From: JBDRLD01 sp043813445
Lineage (GTDB): Bacteria; Patescibacteriota; Patescibacteriia; JACPHY01
NCBI GenBank assembly: GCA_043813445.1
Contig: JBDRLD010000027.1
Span: forward strand, 1-7,086
Direction of reading: 5' to 3'
DNA length: 7,086 nucleotides
Shown: positions 1 through 4,851 of the stretch, in pieces
Numbering within the stretch: position 1 is the first letter of the stretch
How the letters are laid out: each line of letters begins with the position of its first letter
Notes under the pieces: generated by a model
What the model saw: only the letters and a program-made list of their open reading frames with translations
Database searches by the model: none
What the model was told of the DNA's origin: nothing
Position numbers and translations under genes: made by a program

Positions 1-146
1 CCACATATTATCCAGAGAGCGTCGATCTGCGCATTTAGAATGAAAATTCCAGACAGAAGCTCTCGCAAGGATCGCATATTTTTGTTCTCAAATTGTCTCG
101 GTTGAGCCAGGAATAATGCGTGCGAATGTTATCCACTTATTATCGT
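1..146. other. Left-edge intergenic stretch, possible gene tail
   Basis: No complete gene is visible. Three short + strand frames run in from the left edge and stop at 36-38 (TAG), 41-43 (TGA) and 103-105 (TGA). The first reads TYYPESVDLRI before its stop and could be the C-terminus of an upstream gene, but 11 residues are too few to tell. A small GAAT-GAAA-ATTC hairpin lies at 38-49, and the 12-mer ATGAAAATTCCA (40-51) recurs inside the large RNA at 1701-1712. Confidence 0.3.
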
Positions 147-174
147 TTGACAGGGTTTTTGTAGGGTGTATTGT
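147..174 (+). promoter_or_regulatory. Sigma70-type promoter of the large RNA
   Basis: A perfect -35 hexamer TTGACA (147-152) is followed after 16 bp by TATTGT (169-174), a 4 of 6 match to TATAAT. This predicts a start near 181, just upstream of the perfect UUCG hairpin at 187-204. No start codon with a credible reading frame follows, which fits a promoter for a non-coding transcript. Confidence 0.65.
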
Positions 175-186
175 AAACATTGTGCT

Positions 187-204
187 CGTGAGCTTCGGCT
201 CACG
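187..204 (+). other. 5'-terminal UUCG hairpin of the large RNA
   Basis: CGTGAGC (187-193), TTCG loop (194-197) and GCTCACG (198-204) form a perfect 7-bp stem with the very stable C(UUCG)G cap. It lies within about 7 nt of the predicted 5' end and could protect the end or nucleate folding. Confidence 0.75.
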
Positions 205-314
205 TGACTCTTTAACAAAAGAACAATCGCAAATCGTTCTCGAGACTTGGGGGCATGCCAACGCCCCTCCCAAATGGGATAAGCAAGGATCCGAGGGACG
301 ACACACGAAGCAGA

Positions 315-369
315 GATGTTGTTGCAAGGCACTAAGGCCTTCGGGCTAAGGACGTTGAGTGACGACATC
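315..369 (+). other. Nested arm with UUCG cap
   Basis: GATGTTGT (315-322) pairs with ACGACATC (362-369), 8 bp including one G-U. CACT (330-333) pairs with AGTG (358-361). The tip GGCC-UUCG-GGCT (336-347) adds four pairs. Three co-axial stems inside one arm are hard to explain by chance and support an RNA fold. Confidence 0.65.
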
Positions 370-491
370 GCGTGCTAGGAGAAGAAGCTGCGCTGTGGGT
401 AGGCCTTCGGGTCGAACCAGAGCACATGCCGATGCTCGGAGTACAGAAACTTTGTGGGTCAAATGCCAGCGTGGAGTATGACAGTCGACAA

Positions 492-517
492 TTGCAAAGG
501 CCTTCGGGCTTCTGCGA
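492..517 (+). other. Long UUCG hairpin
   Basis: Positions 492-502 pair with 507-517 across a UUCG loop (503-506). Ten of the eleven positions can pair, two of them G-U, with a single A-C mismatch (497/512). The tip GGCCUUCGGG matches those of the arms near 336-345 and 403-412, giving three look-alike tips in the 5' domain. Confidence 0.65.
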
Positions 518-763
518 ACGACGACGGTCAGCACATCACCAGTGCGCTACCCCCTCGCCTTGTGAAAAGGGATCTCGAGCTCTTCGATTGGAAGAAGTAC
601 AGCATCACAACCCAGGTCACCTTTCGGCGACGAGTATGGACGGTGTCTGCCAGAAGAGTGCGTAGTCATTGAAGTGAAGCGATTTAGGAGTCGCTGATCT
701 GAGACGAAGCACTTGGGTGGAACCCGTAATGCCCACAACGTCATAAAACGTGGGAGTCCTACT

Positions 764-787
764 GACGCAGTCCCGACAGACTGCGTC
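764..787 (+). other. Perfect 9-bp hairpin
   Basis: GACGCAGTC (764-772) pairs perfectly with GACTGCGTC (779-787) around a 6-nt loop CCGACA. Just upstream CCCAC (732-736) pairs with GTGGG (750-754), and AGCGA (678-682) pairs with TCGCT (691-695), so this part is a string of local stems. Confidence 0.65.
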
Positions 788-947
788 CCAGAAAAATCGA
801 AGGAAGGATAGGGTCGATGCTCGCGGGAGTGCGTCGAGAGACGTGCGTTGATTCTGCCGCAAACAGAATTCAGACCGTGCAAAAGTACTCCACGATCGAA
901 GAGGACATCTCGGCGCGCTAGCCACGCGTCATGCGAACCAAAAAAGC

Positions 948-1008
948 GAAGAGAATCGGAGAATCTTGACGAAAGTCGAGACATCCCTCATGGGATGAAA
1001 ATCTCTTC
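948..1008 (+). other. Three-way junction with GNRA hairpin
   Basis: GAAGAGA (948-954) pairs with TCTCTTC (1002-1008) and encloses two adjacent hairpins. The first is CTTGAC-GAAA-GTCGAG (965-980, one G-U) with a GNRA tetraloop. The second is CATCCC-TCAT-GGGATG (982-997). Only one base separates the two hairpins, a geometry that favours co-axial stacking. It is among the clearest pieces of evidence for evolved secondary structure here. Confidence 0.7.
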
Positions 1009-1152
1009 ACCAAACACTGGGCAAGTGTGAGGTGGAGCTCCGGGAGCCTTCGCGAGTATGCAACGGGGTATGCCCCGAGTGTACATGGTTCGCCTGGCGG
1101 CGGCTGTGTGTGCTCGAACCTCGGCGTAAGTCGGGGACCCTGAAGTATGCTT

Positions 1153-1292
1153 TCCCCGCAAGGGGATGCTCGAGAGAAAAGAGATGTCAGCCACGTGGGA
1201 TGCCTCTCCCGGAAATGGGAGGCGCGATCAGCTTGCGTTGAGGACTCATGCATTCGTGCAGGAGTAGGAGCAAGTTGAAGGGTATCCCTTCA
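1153..1292 (+). other. Cluster of short perfect hairpins
   Basis: TCCCC-GCAA-GGGGA (1153-1166) has a GNRA loop. TGCA-TTCG-TGCA (1249-1260) has a UUCG loop. TGAAGGG-TAT-CCCTTCA (1276-1292) is a perfect 7-bp stem. GGTTCG (1087-1092) with CGAACC (1115-1120) is a larger arm upstream. Confidence 0.6.
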
Positions 1293-1527
1293 GAGAATGT
1301 TTGTGTGCGGAATGGTCGATCTATGCATCGTCAATCGTGTGTTCGTGGAACAATCTGAGCGACCACAGACCAGGGTCGAGCGGATACGAACATATCGTGA
1401 CGGAGCAGTCGTCCGATGAAACACATAAGCATTGGCAACGTCGGAGAGGTCGCAGGAAGTGCTGTCGTTCTCAGCACGGATCGCAACAGATCTCAATGGC
1501 AATCTCTGGTTAACGCAGCAAGTAGGG

Positions 1528-1610
1528 TCTCGTGGTAGTGATGGATCACCCTTGGGTGAAACGGATCGACACGAGAGTTCTCAAGCCTGGTCACCACCTT
1601 CGGGATGGTG
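1528..1610 (+). other. Nested arm followed by UUCG hairpin
   Basis: TCTCGTG (1528-1534) pairs with CACGAGA (1570-1576) and encloses the hairpin TCACCC-TT-GGGTGA (1546-1559; the innermost pair must open). Just downstream CACCACC-TTCG-GGaTGGTG (1592-1610) is a 7-bp UUCG hairpin with one bulged A. Confidence 0.65.
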
Positions 1611-1847
1611 AAGTGCGCCTAATGGCATGGCGCAACGGCTGTCGCATGTGATGGGAAGCGGAGGCTTCGGCCGAAGTGGATCATCACTATTCTCTGCGGG
1701 ATGAAAATTCCAACGAGGATGTGAAAAGGTCTAGGCCTTAGTAGCAGGCGATCAGAGAACAGCGATCAAAACTCCGGAAGGCCTTTGGAGTCGAGATCGG
1801 TTCACGGATGAGGAAGGTGTAAAAACCGGAATCGAAGTGAATTACCC

Positions 1848-1874
1848 CACCGCCGAATGGAAACATTCGTGGTG
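1848..1874 (+). other. GAAA-capped hairpin with closing stem
   Basis: CGAATG-GAAA-CATTCG (1854-1869) is a perfect 6-bp GNRA hairpin. CACC (1848-1851) pairs with GGTG (1871-1874) across a small internal loop. A GAAA tetraloop is a candidate docking element for long-range tertiary contacts. Confidence 0.6.
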
Positions 1875-2014
1875 CTGCGGCGCAGTGAGACGGCGTGGAT
1901 GAGGCTCGGTCAATATTCCACCATGCGAAAGCGTGAACACCGTCAGAGCTGTGAAGGCCGAGTGGTGCTGCACGAGCGAGGCGCATCCCTCAATCGGGCA
2001 GATCGGCAACCCGG

Positions 2015-2129
2015 GGTGTCGTTGCACACCCTCCTATGGTGTCCCTTACCACGGGACGGAGCACTGCAAACCGGTCGTCGGAAGTTAGGTGCGGCGATGA
2101 AAAGGAGCAGTGTAGAACCTATGGGGTTC
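2015..2129 (+). other. 3'-domain stems of the large RNA
   Basis: GGTGT pairs with ACACC (2015-2019 with 2026-2030). GTCCC pairs with GGGAC (2041-2045 with 2053-2057). GCACTGC pairs with GCAGTGT (2061-2067 with 2107-2113, one G-U). GAACC pairs with GGTTC (2115-2119 with 2125-2129). These run almost without a gap into the terminator stem. Confidence 0.55.
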
Positions 2130-2144
2130 AAAGGCAACAAAAGG

Positions 2145-2219
2145 AAGGACGTCTACGGCTAAGTAGCGATCGCGGAGTAATCCGCGGTAGCTCGGGCCAC
2201 AGGCGTCCTTTTCTTTTTC
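2145..2219 (+). terminator. Intrinsic terminator of the large RNA
   Basis: AAGGACG (2145-2151) pairs with CGTCCTT (2204-2210), closing a rod. Its tip is the perfect hairpin CGCGGA-GTAA-TCCGCG (2171-2186, GNRA loop). A pyrimidine run, TTTTCTTTTTCC, follows directly. This is a natural 3' end for the transcript, with the closing stem doubling as a terminal structure. Confidence 0.7.
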
Positions 2220-2247
2220 CAAAAATATGGACGATGCAGATTATAGG

Positions 2248-2516
2248 GCAGATGATGCGAATATGCGGATCATGGTAGCGTGGAAACCGTGGCAAGTTTG
2301 GTTTTGTGAATGTGAGTTTTTCATTTCCGCTACGGGTCGATCTCCGTCAGCTTGCTGCGCCTGCTCCCGATTTGACGTAGGGGCGGTGGCGTCGTCCCCG
2401 CCAGTCTTGCCCTGTGTTCGTCATACACCACACTCGGGCGACCACAATGGGATCGCCCCTACGCAGATGGGAATCGTAATGTCCATCGTTCTGATCCGCA
2501 TATTCGCATCATCTGC
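2248..2516. repeat. Perfect 25-bp inverted repeat flanking a spacer element
   Basis: The 25 bases at 2248-2272 (starting GCAGATGATGCG, ending GCGGATCA) are the exact reverse complement of 2492-2516. They flank 219 bp that contain further nested inverted repeats: GTAGCG/CGCTAC extended by GAAA/TTTC (2275-2286 with 2324-2333) and CGTAGGGGCG/CGCCCCTACG (2376-2385 with 2454-2463). No transposase is present. The pattern suggests a non-autonomous palindromic or MITE-like element, or repeat copies inserted in opposite orientation. Confidence 0.6.
2376..2463. repeat. Nested 88-bp element with 10-bp terminal inverted repeats
   Basis: CGTAGGGGCG (2376-2385) and CGCCCCTACG (2454-2463) are exact inverted copies bounding a GC-rich interior. 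From memory, intergenic repeats bounded by GTAGGGGCG/CGCCCCTAC occur in several uncultured bacterial genomes, so this may be a dispersed family. No target-site duplication is obvious. Confidence 0.45.
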
Positions 2517-2567
2517 ATTCCCCTCCTATCCGTATCTCCCATCCGCATATCTGCATCATCGGCATTC
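2494..2567. repeat. Diverged direct repeats, 27-bp units
   Basis: The 27-mers at 2494-2520 and 2541-2567 (both starting ATCCGCATAT and ending GCATTC) match at 24 positions. GTTCTGATCCG(C/T)AT occurs at 2488-2501 and again at 2569-2582. TATCCGTATCTCCC lies between the units. This is a short, degenerate tandem-like cluster. The unequal spacing and lack of uniform unit length argue against CRISPR. Confidence 0.55.
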
Positions 2568-2660
2568 TGTTCTGATCCGTATTTACCCCTACGAAGAGAG
2601 GACACTTCGTCAGCTTGCTGCGAGGAGTGTTTATTCCGAGCAAGTAGTACGCGGAGTTTT

Positions 2661-2689
2661 TTGATTATCTGTGCGGAAGAGGAGATAAT
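2661..2689 (+). promoter_or_regulatory. Promoter of the hydrolase-like gene
   Basis: TTGATT (2661-2666), a 17-bp spacer, then GATAAT (2684-2689) fit a sigma70-type promoter. Transcription would start near 2696, which is the A of the ATG, so the mRNA is probably leaderless. The AGGAG at 2680-2684 overlaps the -10 and would then not be in the transcript. Confidence 0.5.
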
Positions 2690-2695
2690 GTAAGC

Positions 2696-3481
2696 ATGAA
2701 ATACTGCTTCGGACTAGCGGCGGCAATGTTGGTATCCACTGCCTTTGTGAGCAGTGCATTTGCGTGGTCGGGCGGTGTCCACGACTTTACATGTCCGGAA
2801 AGTGCGCTCAATTGTCGTATTGCCGACGATGCCGGATTCCAACAGGAGAATCCGTATCTTTCCGTTTATCACCATTTATGCCTCGACAACAAACCAAATT
2901 GTCTAGGGCGGGTGACTGCGGACTACTACTTGAAGAAATACTACGTTACCGGAAATAGAGATTTTTTGGGAGCTGCGGCGCATCTCTATCAGGACGCACA
3001 CACGCCAGATCACTGGTACGTTTCGCGGCAATTGCCATGGAAGAATGGTGAGTTGTTTAGCCCAAGGTGGGCGAGCGAGATTGAGGGTGAAGCAGGGTTC
3101 ATTATTGAGAATCAGAATCCGGACACAGTGTATGACCGAGTCATCACGTTCCAGGGGCAAGAGATTCATATCAACACGGCGTATCTCGATTACGTCAAAA
3201 CTGACGTCGCTTCTCGAATTGCGCATGAGCCGAGCGAATCATTGGATGAGCTGGAGGCACGCGTGCTCAATATGCGGTGGCGCGCGAGGGTTCGCAGCTA
3301 TAAGGATGTTGCGCTCGCACTTGCACTACTAAGTTCAGTACTTGCAGCGGTGTATGTTTTGGTATGGGCTGTGCGCCGTCATTTCCGTGCGGCTGCGAAG
3401 ATCGGAAAAGATTTTTACCCCCTGATTATTCTCGCGAGCATCGGAATTTTCTGTCTCCTCCTAGTCGCGTTGGTATATTGA
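2696..3481 (+). CDS. Membrane-anchored phospholipase C/S1-P1 nuclease-like protein
   Basis: The 261-residue protein starts with a classical signal peptide (residues 1-23, likely cut after AFA), so mature residue 1 would be Trp24. In the zinc-dependent phospholipase C/S1-P1 nuclease superfamily an N-terminal Trp coordinates zinc. Further candidate ligands are His29, His59/His60, and the motif HLYQDAHTPDHW (96-107), which resembles the family's HxxxDxxxPxH signature. Acidic residues at 128-132 may complete the site. Cys33/40 and Cys62/69 could form disulfides. The soluble part ends near 200 and is followed by two hydrophobic helices (about 204-226 and 241-260), placing the catalytic part outside the cytoplasm. 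The ATG at 2696 gives the intact signal peptide. Fold assignment is inferred from motifs; whether it cleaves phospholipids, nucleic acids or neither is open. It stands alone, with no partner gene close by. Confidence 0.8.
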   Translation: MKYCFGLAAAMLVSTAFVSSAFAWSGGVHDFTCPESALNCRIADDAGFQQENPYLSVYHHLCLDNKPNCLGRVTADYYLKKYYVTGNRDFLGAAAHLYQDAHTPDHWYVSRQLPWKNGELFSPRWASEIEGEAGFIIENQNPDTVYDRVITFQGQEIHINTAYLDYVKTDVASRIAHEPSESLDELEARVLNMRWRARVRSYKDVALALALLSSVLAAVYVLVWAVRRHFRAAAKIGKDFYPLIILASIGIFCLLLVALVY

Positions 3482-3670
3482 TCGTGAAAATCGCGACGAG
3501 TCCACCCCCACCTTGTCGCCTCCTGTGGTTTCCATACGCTGTCAATGCTTTGATGTCCTAGCTAATTGGCTGTATGCATCGGTGACACTAGAACGGGCGA
3601 ATCGAGGGCGGGGAAATAACCCGTACACTATTTACATTTTCCTTGAGGAATTGCAGCTTTTTACTTCCTA

Positions 3671-3699
3671 TTGACACCCGCTATGAAGTGTGCTATACT
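3671..3699 (+). promoter_or_regulatory. Strong extended -10 promoter of the cold-shock gene
   Basis: Consensus -35 TTGACA (3671-3676), an exact 17-bp spacer, and TATACT (3694-3699) preceded by TGc (3691-3693) make an extended -10. Start is predicted near 3706, giving a leader of about 86 nt. It is the best-looking promoter in the window and implies high expression. Confidence 0.8.
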
Positions 3700-3701
3700 C
3701 A

Positions 3702-3718
3702 GAGTTCTGCAGGAACTC
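3702..3718. promoter_or_regulatory. Dyad at the cold-shock transcription start
   Basis: GAGTTC (3702-3707), TGCAG, GAACTC (3713-3718) form a perfect 6-bp dyad spanning the predicted start site. It could be a repressor operator. If transcription begins a few bases earlier, it could instead be a hairpin at the mRNA 5' end. Confidence 0.45.
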
Positions 3719-3791
3719 AGTTGGAGGAAACAGTCGAATTTTCTACCATGAGGCACATCAAGCAGAACCACTCACTCACAAACTTCATACT

Positions 3792-3989
3792 ATGAACGGT
3801 TCCATTGTACGCCTTGCCGAGCAAGGTTTTGGCTTCATCAGTCAGGAAGGCGAAGAGAAGGACGTATTCTTTCACTCGTCTTCGTTGGTTGGTGTGGAAT
3901 TTGCCGATCTCAAGGTAGGCGATGTCGTCAGCTTTGATCTCGAGGATTCCGAGAAGGGCCCACGTGCAGTCAACGTCGCAAAGGCGTAA
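3792..3989 (+). CDS. Cold-shock domain protein (CspA family)
   Basis: The 65-residue product is a single cold-shock domain, an OB-fold that binds single-stranded RNA/DNA and melts RNA structure in the cytoplasm. RNP1 is seen as QGFGFIS (residues 11-17) and RNP2 as DVFFHSS (24-30); GPRAVNV near the end is the usual C-terminal strand. The normal KWF near the N-terminus is replaced by VRL, so one nucleic-acid-stacking Trp is missing. The same frame is open upstream to a GTG at 3690, but that codon lies inside the promoter, so the ATG at 3792 is chosen. It matches the family's length. No Shine-Dalgarno is evident (upstream TTCATACT). Translation may depend on the roughly 86-nt leader, as in other csp genes with regulated 5' UTRs; that is inference. 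A terminator follows 12 nt after the stop, making it monocistronic. Confidence 0.92.
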   Translation: MNGSIVRLAEQGFGFISQEGEEKDVFFHSSSLVGVEFADLKVGDVVSFDLEDSEKGPRAVNVAKA

Positions 3990-4001
3990 CTGCAATTACA
4001 G

Positions 4002-4037
4002 GAGACACCCCCGCTTACGAGCGGGGGTGTCTCTGTT
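4002..4037 (+). terminator. Strong hairpin terminator after the cold-shock gene
   Basis: GAGACACCCCCGC (4002-4014) pairs perfectly over 13 bp with 4021-4033 around the loop TTACGA. A short T-containing tail (TGTTTGC) follows. The U-tract is weak but the stem is very stable. Confidence 0.8.
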
Positions 4038-4044
4038 TGCGTGG

Positions 4045-4073
4045 TTGTATTTCGAGTGAGATTAAGAGAGAAT
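4045..4073 (+). promoter_or_regulatory. Promoter of the DUF6629-type gene
   Basis: TTGTAT (4045-4050), a 17-bp spacer, and GAGAAT (4068-4073) lie directly after the preceding terminator. The stretch GAGAGAATACAGATG (4066-4080) matches 4836-4850 upstream of the next gene at 14 of 15 bases, with the same -35 spacing. Confidence 0.45.
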
Positions 4074-4108
4074 ACAGATGAGGGAGGTGTGTATCGAATT
4101 ACGATTGT

Positions 4109-4744
4109 ATGTGTTTTTCTGCTGGAGCGAGTTTTGTCACTGGAGGGGTGTTGGCCGCGGTTGGAGTCGCAGTCGTGAAGAGGAAGCCGAAAAAACGCGA
4201 GCGACTGTTTGCCGCAATTCCATTCCTCTTTGCAATTCAGCAGCTCATCGAAGGAGCACAGTGGCTATTCCTTAAAAATGGAAGTGCCTGTTTCCCGCTG
4301 GGCTACGGCTTCTTGTTTTTTGCTTTTATATTGTGGCCAACCTACATTCCTTGCGCCGTGTACATGATGGAGCGCAACAAGAGACGTCGGAGGCTGGTCG
4401 CAGTGTTTCTTGGGGCGGGAGTTATGTCTACCCTCTTCCTTATCTTCATGTTGCTTTCCCAGTCGCTCTCTATCGATATTTTACATAGGAGTATCAGCTA
4501 TGTGATTGATGTCGCATATGCCAGGGTGGGGATGTTTGTATATGCGGCTATTGTGTGTGGAAGCTTGCTTGTTGCGACCGATAAGCATATGCGCTTGTTT
4601 GGTCTATTGCTTCTGCTCTCATTTATCGTCTCGTATGCCTTTTTCCAGTACGCCTTTACGTCTGTGTGGTGTTTCTTCGCAGCGGCGTTGAGTGTTCTGG
4701 TGTATCTGCACTTCCATCATCCTGAGCGTGGATCTCGAAGGTAG
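4109..4744 (+). CDS. Multi-pass membrane protein, DUF6629-like
   Basis: The 211-residue protein starts MCFSAGASF, the N-terminal signature I associate with the DUF6629 membrane family, so the ATG at 4109 is secure although no Shine-Dalgarno lies at normal distance. The nearest, AGGGAGG (4081-4087), is 21 nt away. About seven hydrophobic helices are seen, at roughly 5-23, 33-50, 66-86, 97-117, 136-157, 162-178 and 181-200. Likely conserved polar positions within them are Gln44-Gln45, Glu48-Gly49 and Trp52, and the WPTYIPCAVYMMERNKRRRR stretch (76-95), whose basic cluster faces the cytoplasm by the positive-inside rule. The family has no established function that I know of. A repeated promoter block links it to the next membrane protein gene. 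A hairpin terminator follows about 36 nt after the stop. Confidence 0.85.
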   Translation: MCFSAGASFVTGGVLAAVGVAVVKRKPKKRERLFAAIPFLFAIQQLIEGAQWLFLKNGSACFPLGYGFLFFAFILWPTYIPCAVYMMERNKRRRRLVAVFLGAGVMSTLFLIFMLLSQSLSIDILHRSISYVIDVAYARVGMFVYAAIVCGSLLVATDKHMRLFGLLLLLSFIVSYAFFQYAFTSVWCFFAAALSVLVYLHFHHPERGSRR

Positions 4745-4780
4745 GGGCCTGTCGGCGTCCTGCACTGCGCAGTAACATTG

Positions 4781-4807
4781 ACGACCCAGCATCTGGGCCG
4801 TTTATTG
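4781..4807 (+). terminator. Probable terminator
   Basis: ACG-a-CCCAG (4781-4789), loop CAT, CTGGG-c-CGT (4793-4801) form an eight-pair stem with one mismatch, followed by TTATTG. Its position between the two membrane protein genes suggests separate transcripts. The short palindrome ACTGCGCAGT (4764-4773) lies just upstream. Confidence 0.5.
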
Positions 4808-4814
4808 TCTGGAA

Positions 4815-4843
4815 TTGTTTATTAAGCGGGGATACGAGAGAAT
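4815..4843 (+). promoter_or_regulatory. Promoter of the orphan membrane protein gene
   Basis: TTGTTT (4815-4820), a 17-bp spacer, and GAGAAT (4838-4843) repeat the arrangement at 4045-4073. The predicted start is at 4850-4852, so the mRNA would have almost no leader before the ATG at 4852. Confidence 0.5.
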
Positions 4844-4851
4844 AGAGATGT

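Larger units (their letters stand above)
181..2219 (+). ncRNA. Putative ~2.0-kb highly structured non-coding RNA
   Basis: The region lies between a promoter (147-174) and an intrinsic terminator (2145-2219) and carries no credible protein. The longest frames are about 100 codons on the + strand and 145 on the - strand, with compositions unlike folded or membrane proteins. The sequence is dense in perfect hairpins with stable tetraloops. UUCG loops include 187-204, 336-347, 492-517, 1249-1260 and 1592-1610. GNRA loops include 965-980, 1153-1166, 1854-1869 and 2171-2186. Several hairpins sit inside larger closing stems, such as 315-322 with 362-369, 948-954 with 1002-1008 and 1528-1534 with 1570-1576. 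That nesting is expected of an evolved RNA fold. I saw no hallmark of 16S/23S rRNA, RNase P, tmRNA, SRP RNA or a group II intron domain V. It exceeds the lengths I know for GOLLD, ROOL and OLE. The exact 5' end and any processing are unknown, and function is unknown. Alternatives are two or more adjacent RNAs, or a decayed locus, though the intact stems argue against decay. Confidence 0.7.
2345..2622. repeat. 15-bp direct repeat pair
   Basis: CGTCAGCTTGCTGCG occurs identically at 2345-2359 and 2608-2622, flanking the other repeats. It may mark the edges of inserted material. Confidence 0.4.

Noticed and set aside
547..984. 145-codon minus-strand open frame inside the large RNA region
   Set aside because: Its composition is rich in Arg, Ser and His with no domain, helix pattern or ribosome site. 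It overlaps perfect RNA stems on the + strand.
1857..2162. 101-codon + strand open frame in the 3' part of the large RNA
   Set aside because: It begins in the GNRA hairpin at 1854-1869, runs into the terminator stem and has no protein-like features.
181..2219. Divergent 16S or 23S rRNA
   Set aside because: None of the near-invariant rRNA motifs, such as the sarcin-ricin loop AGTACGAGAGGACC, was found.
181..2219. Group II intron or other known catalytic RNA
   Set aside because: No GTGYG-type 5' boundary, no recognisable domain V and no reverse transcriptase were seen. RNase P and tmRNA signatures are also absent.
2488..2582. CRISPR array
   Set aside because: The repeats are few, diverged and irregularly spaced, with no spacers of constant length.
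2227..2664. 145-codon + strand open frame downstream of the large RNA
   Set aside because: It translates the inverted and direct repeats into low-complexity runs, and its end overlaps the -35 of the next gene's promoter.
3690..3791. N-terminal extension of the cold-shock protein from a GTG at 3690
   Set aside because: The codon overlaps the promoter's -10 region and the extra 34 residues have no counterpart in the family.
4078..4275. 65-codon + strand open frame with an AGGGAGG nearby
   Set aside because: It overlaps the DUF6629-type gene in another frame, and the Shine-Dalgarno-like sequence lies inside it rather than before it.
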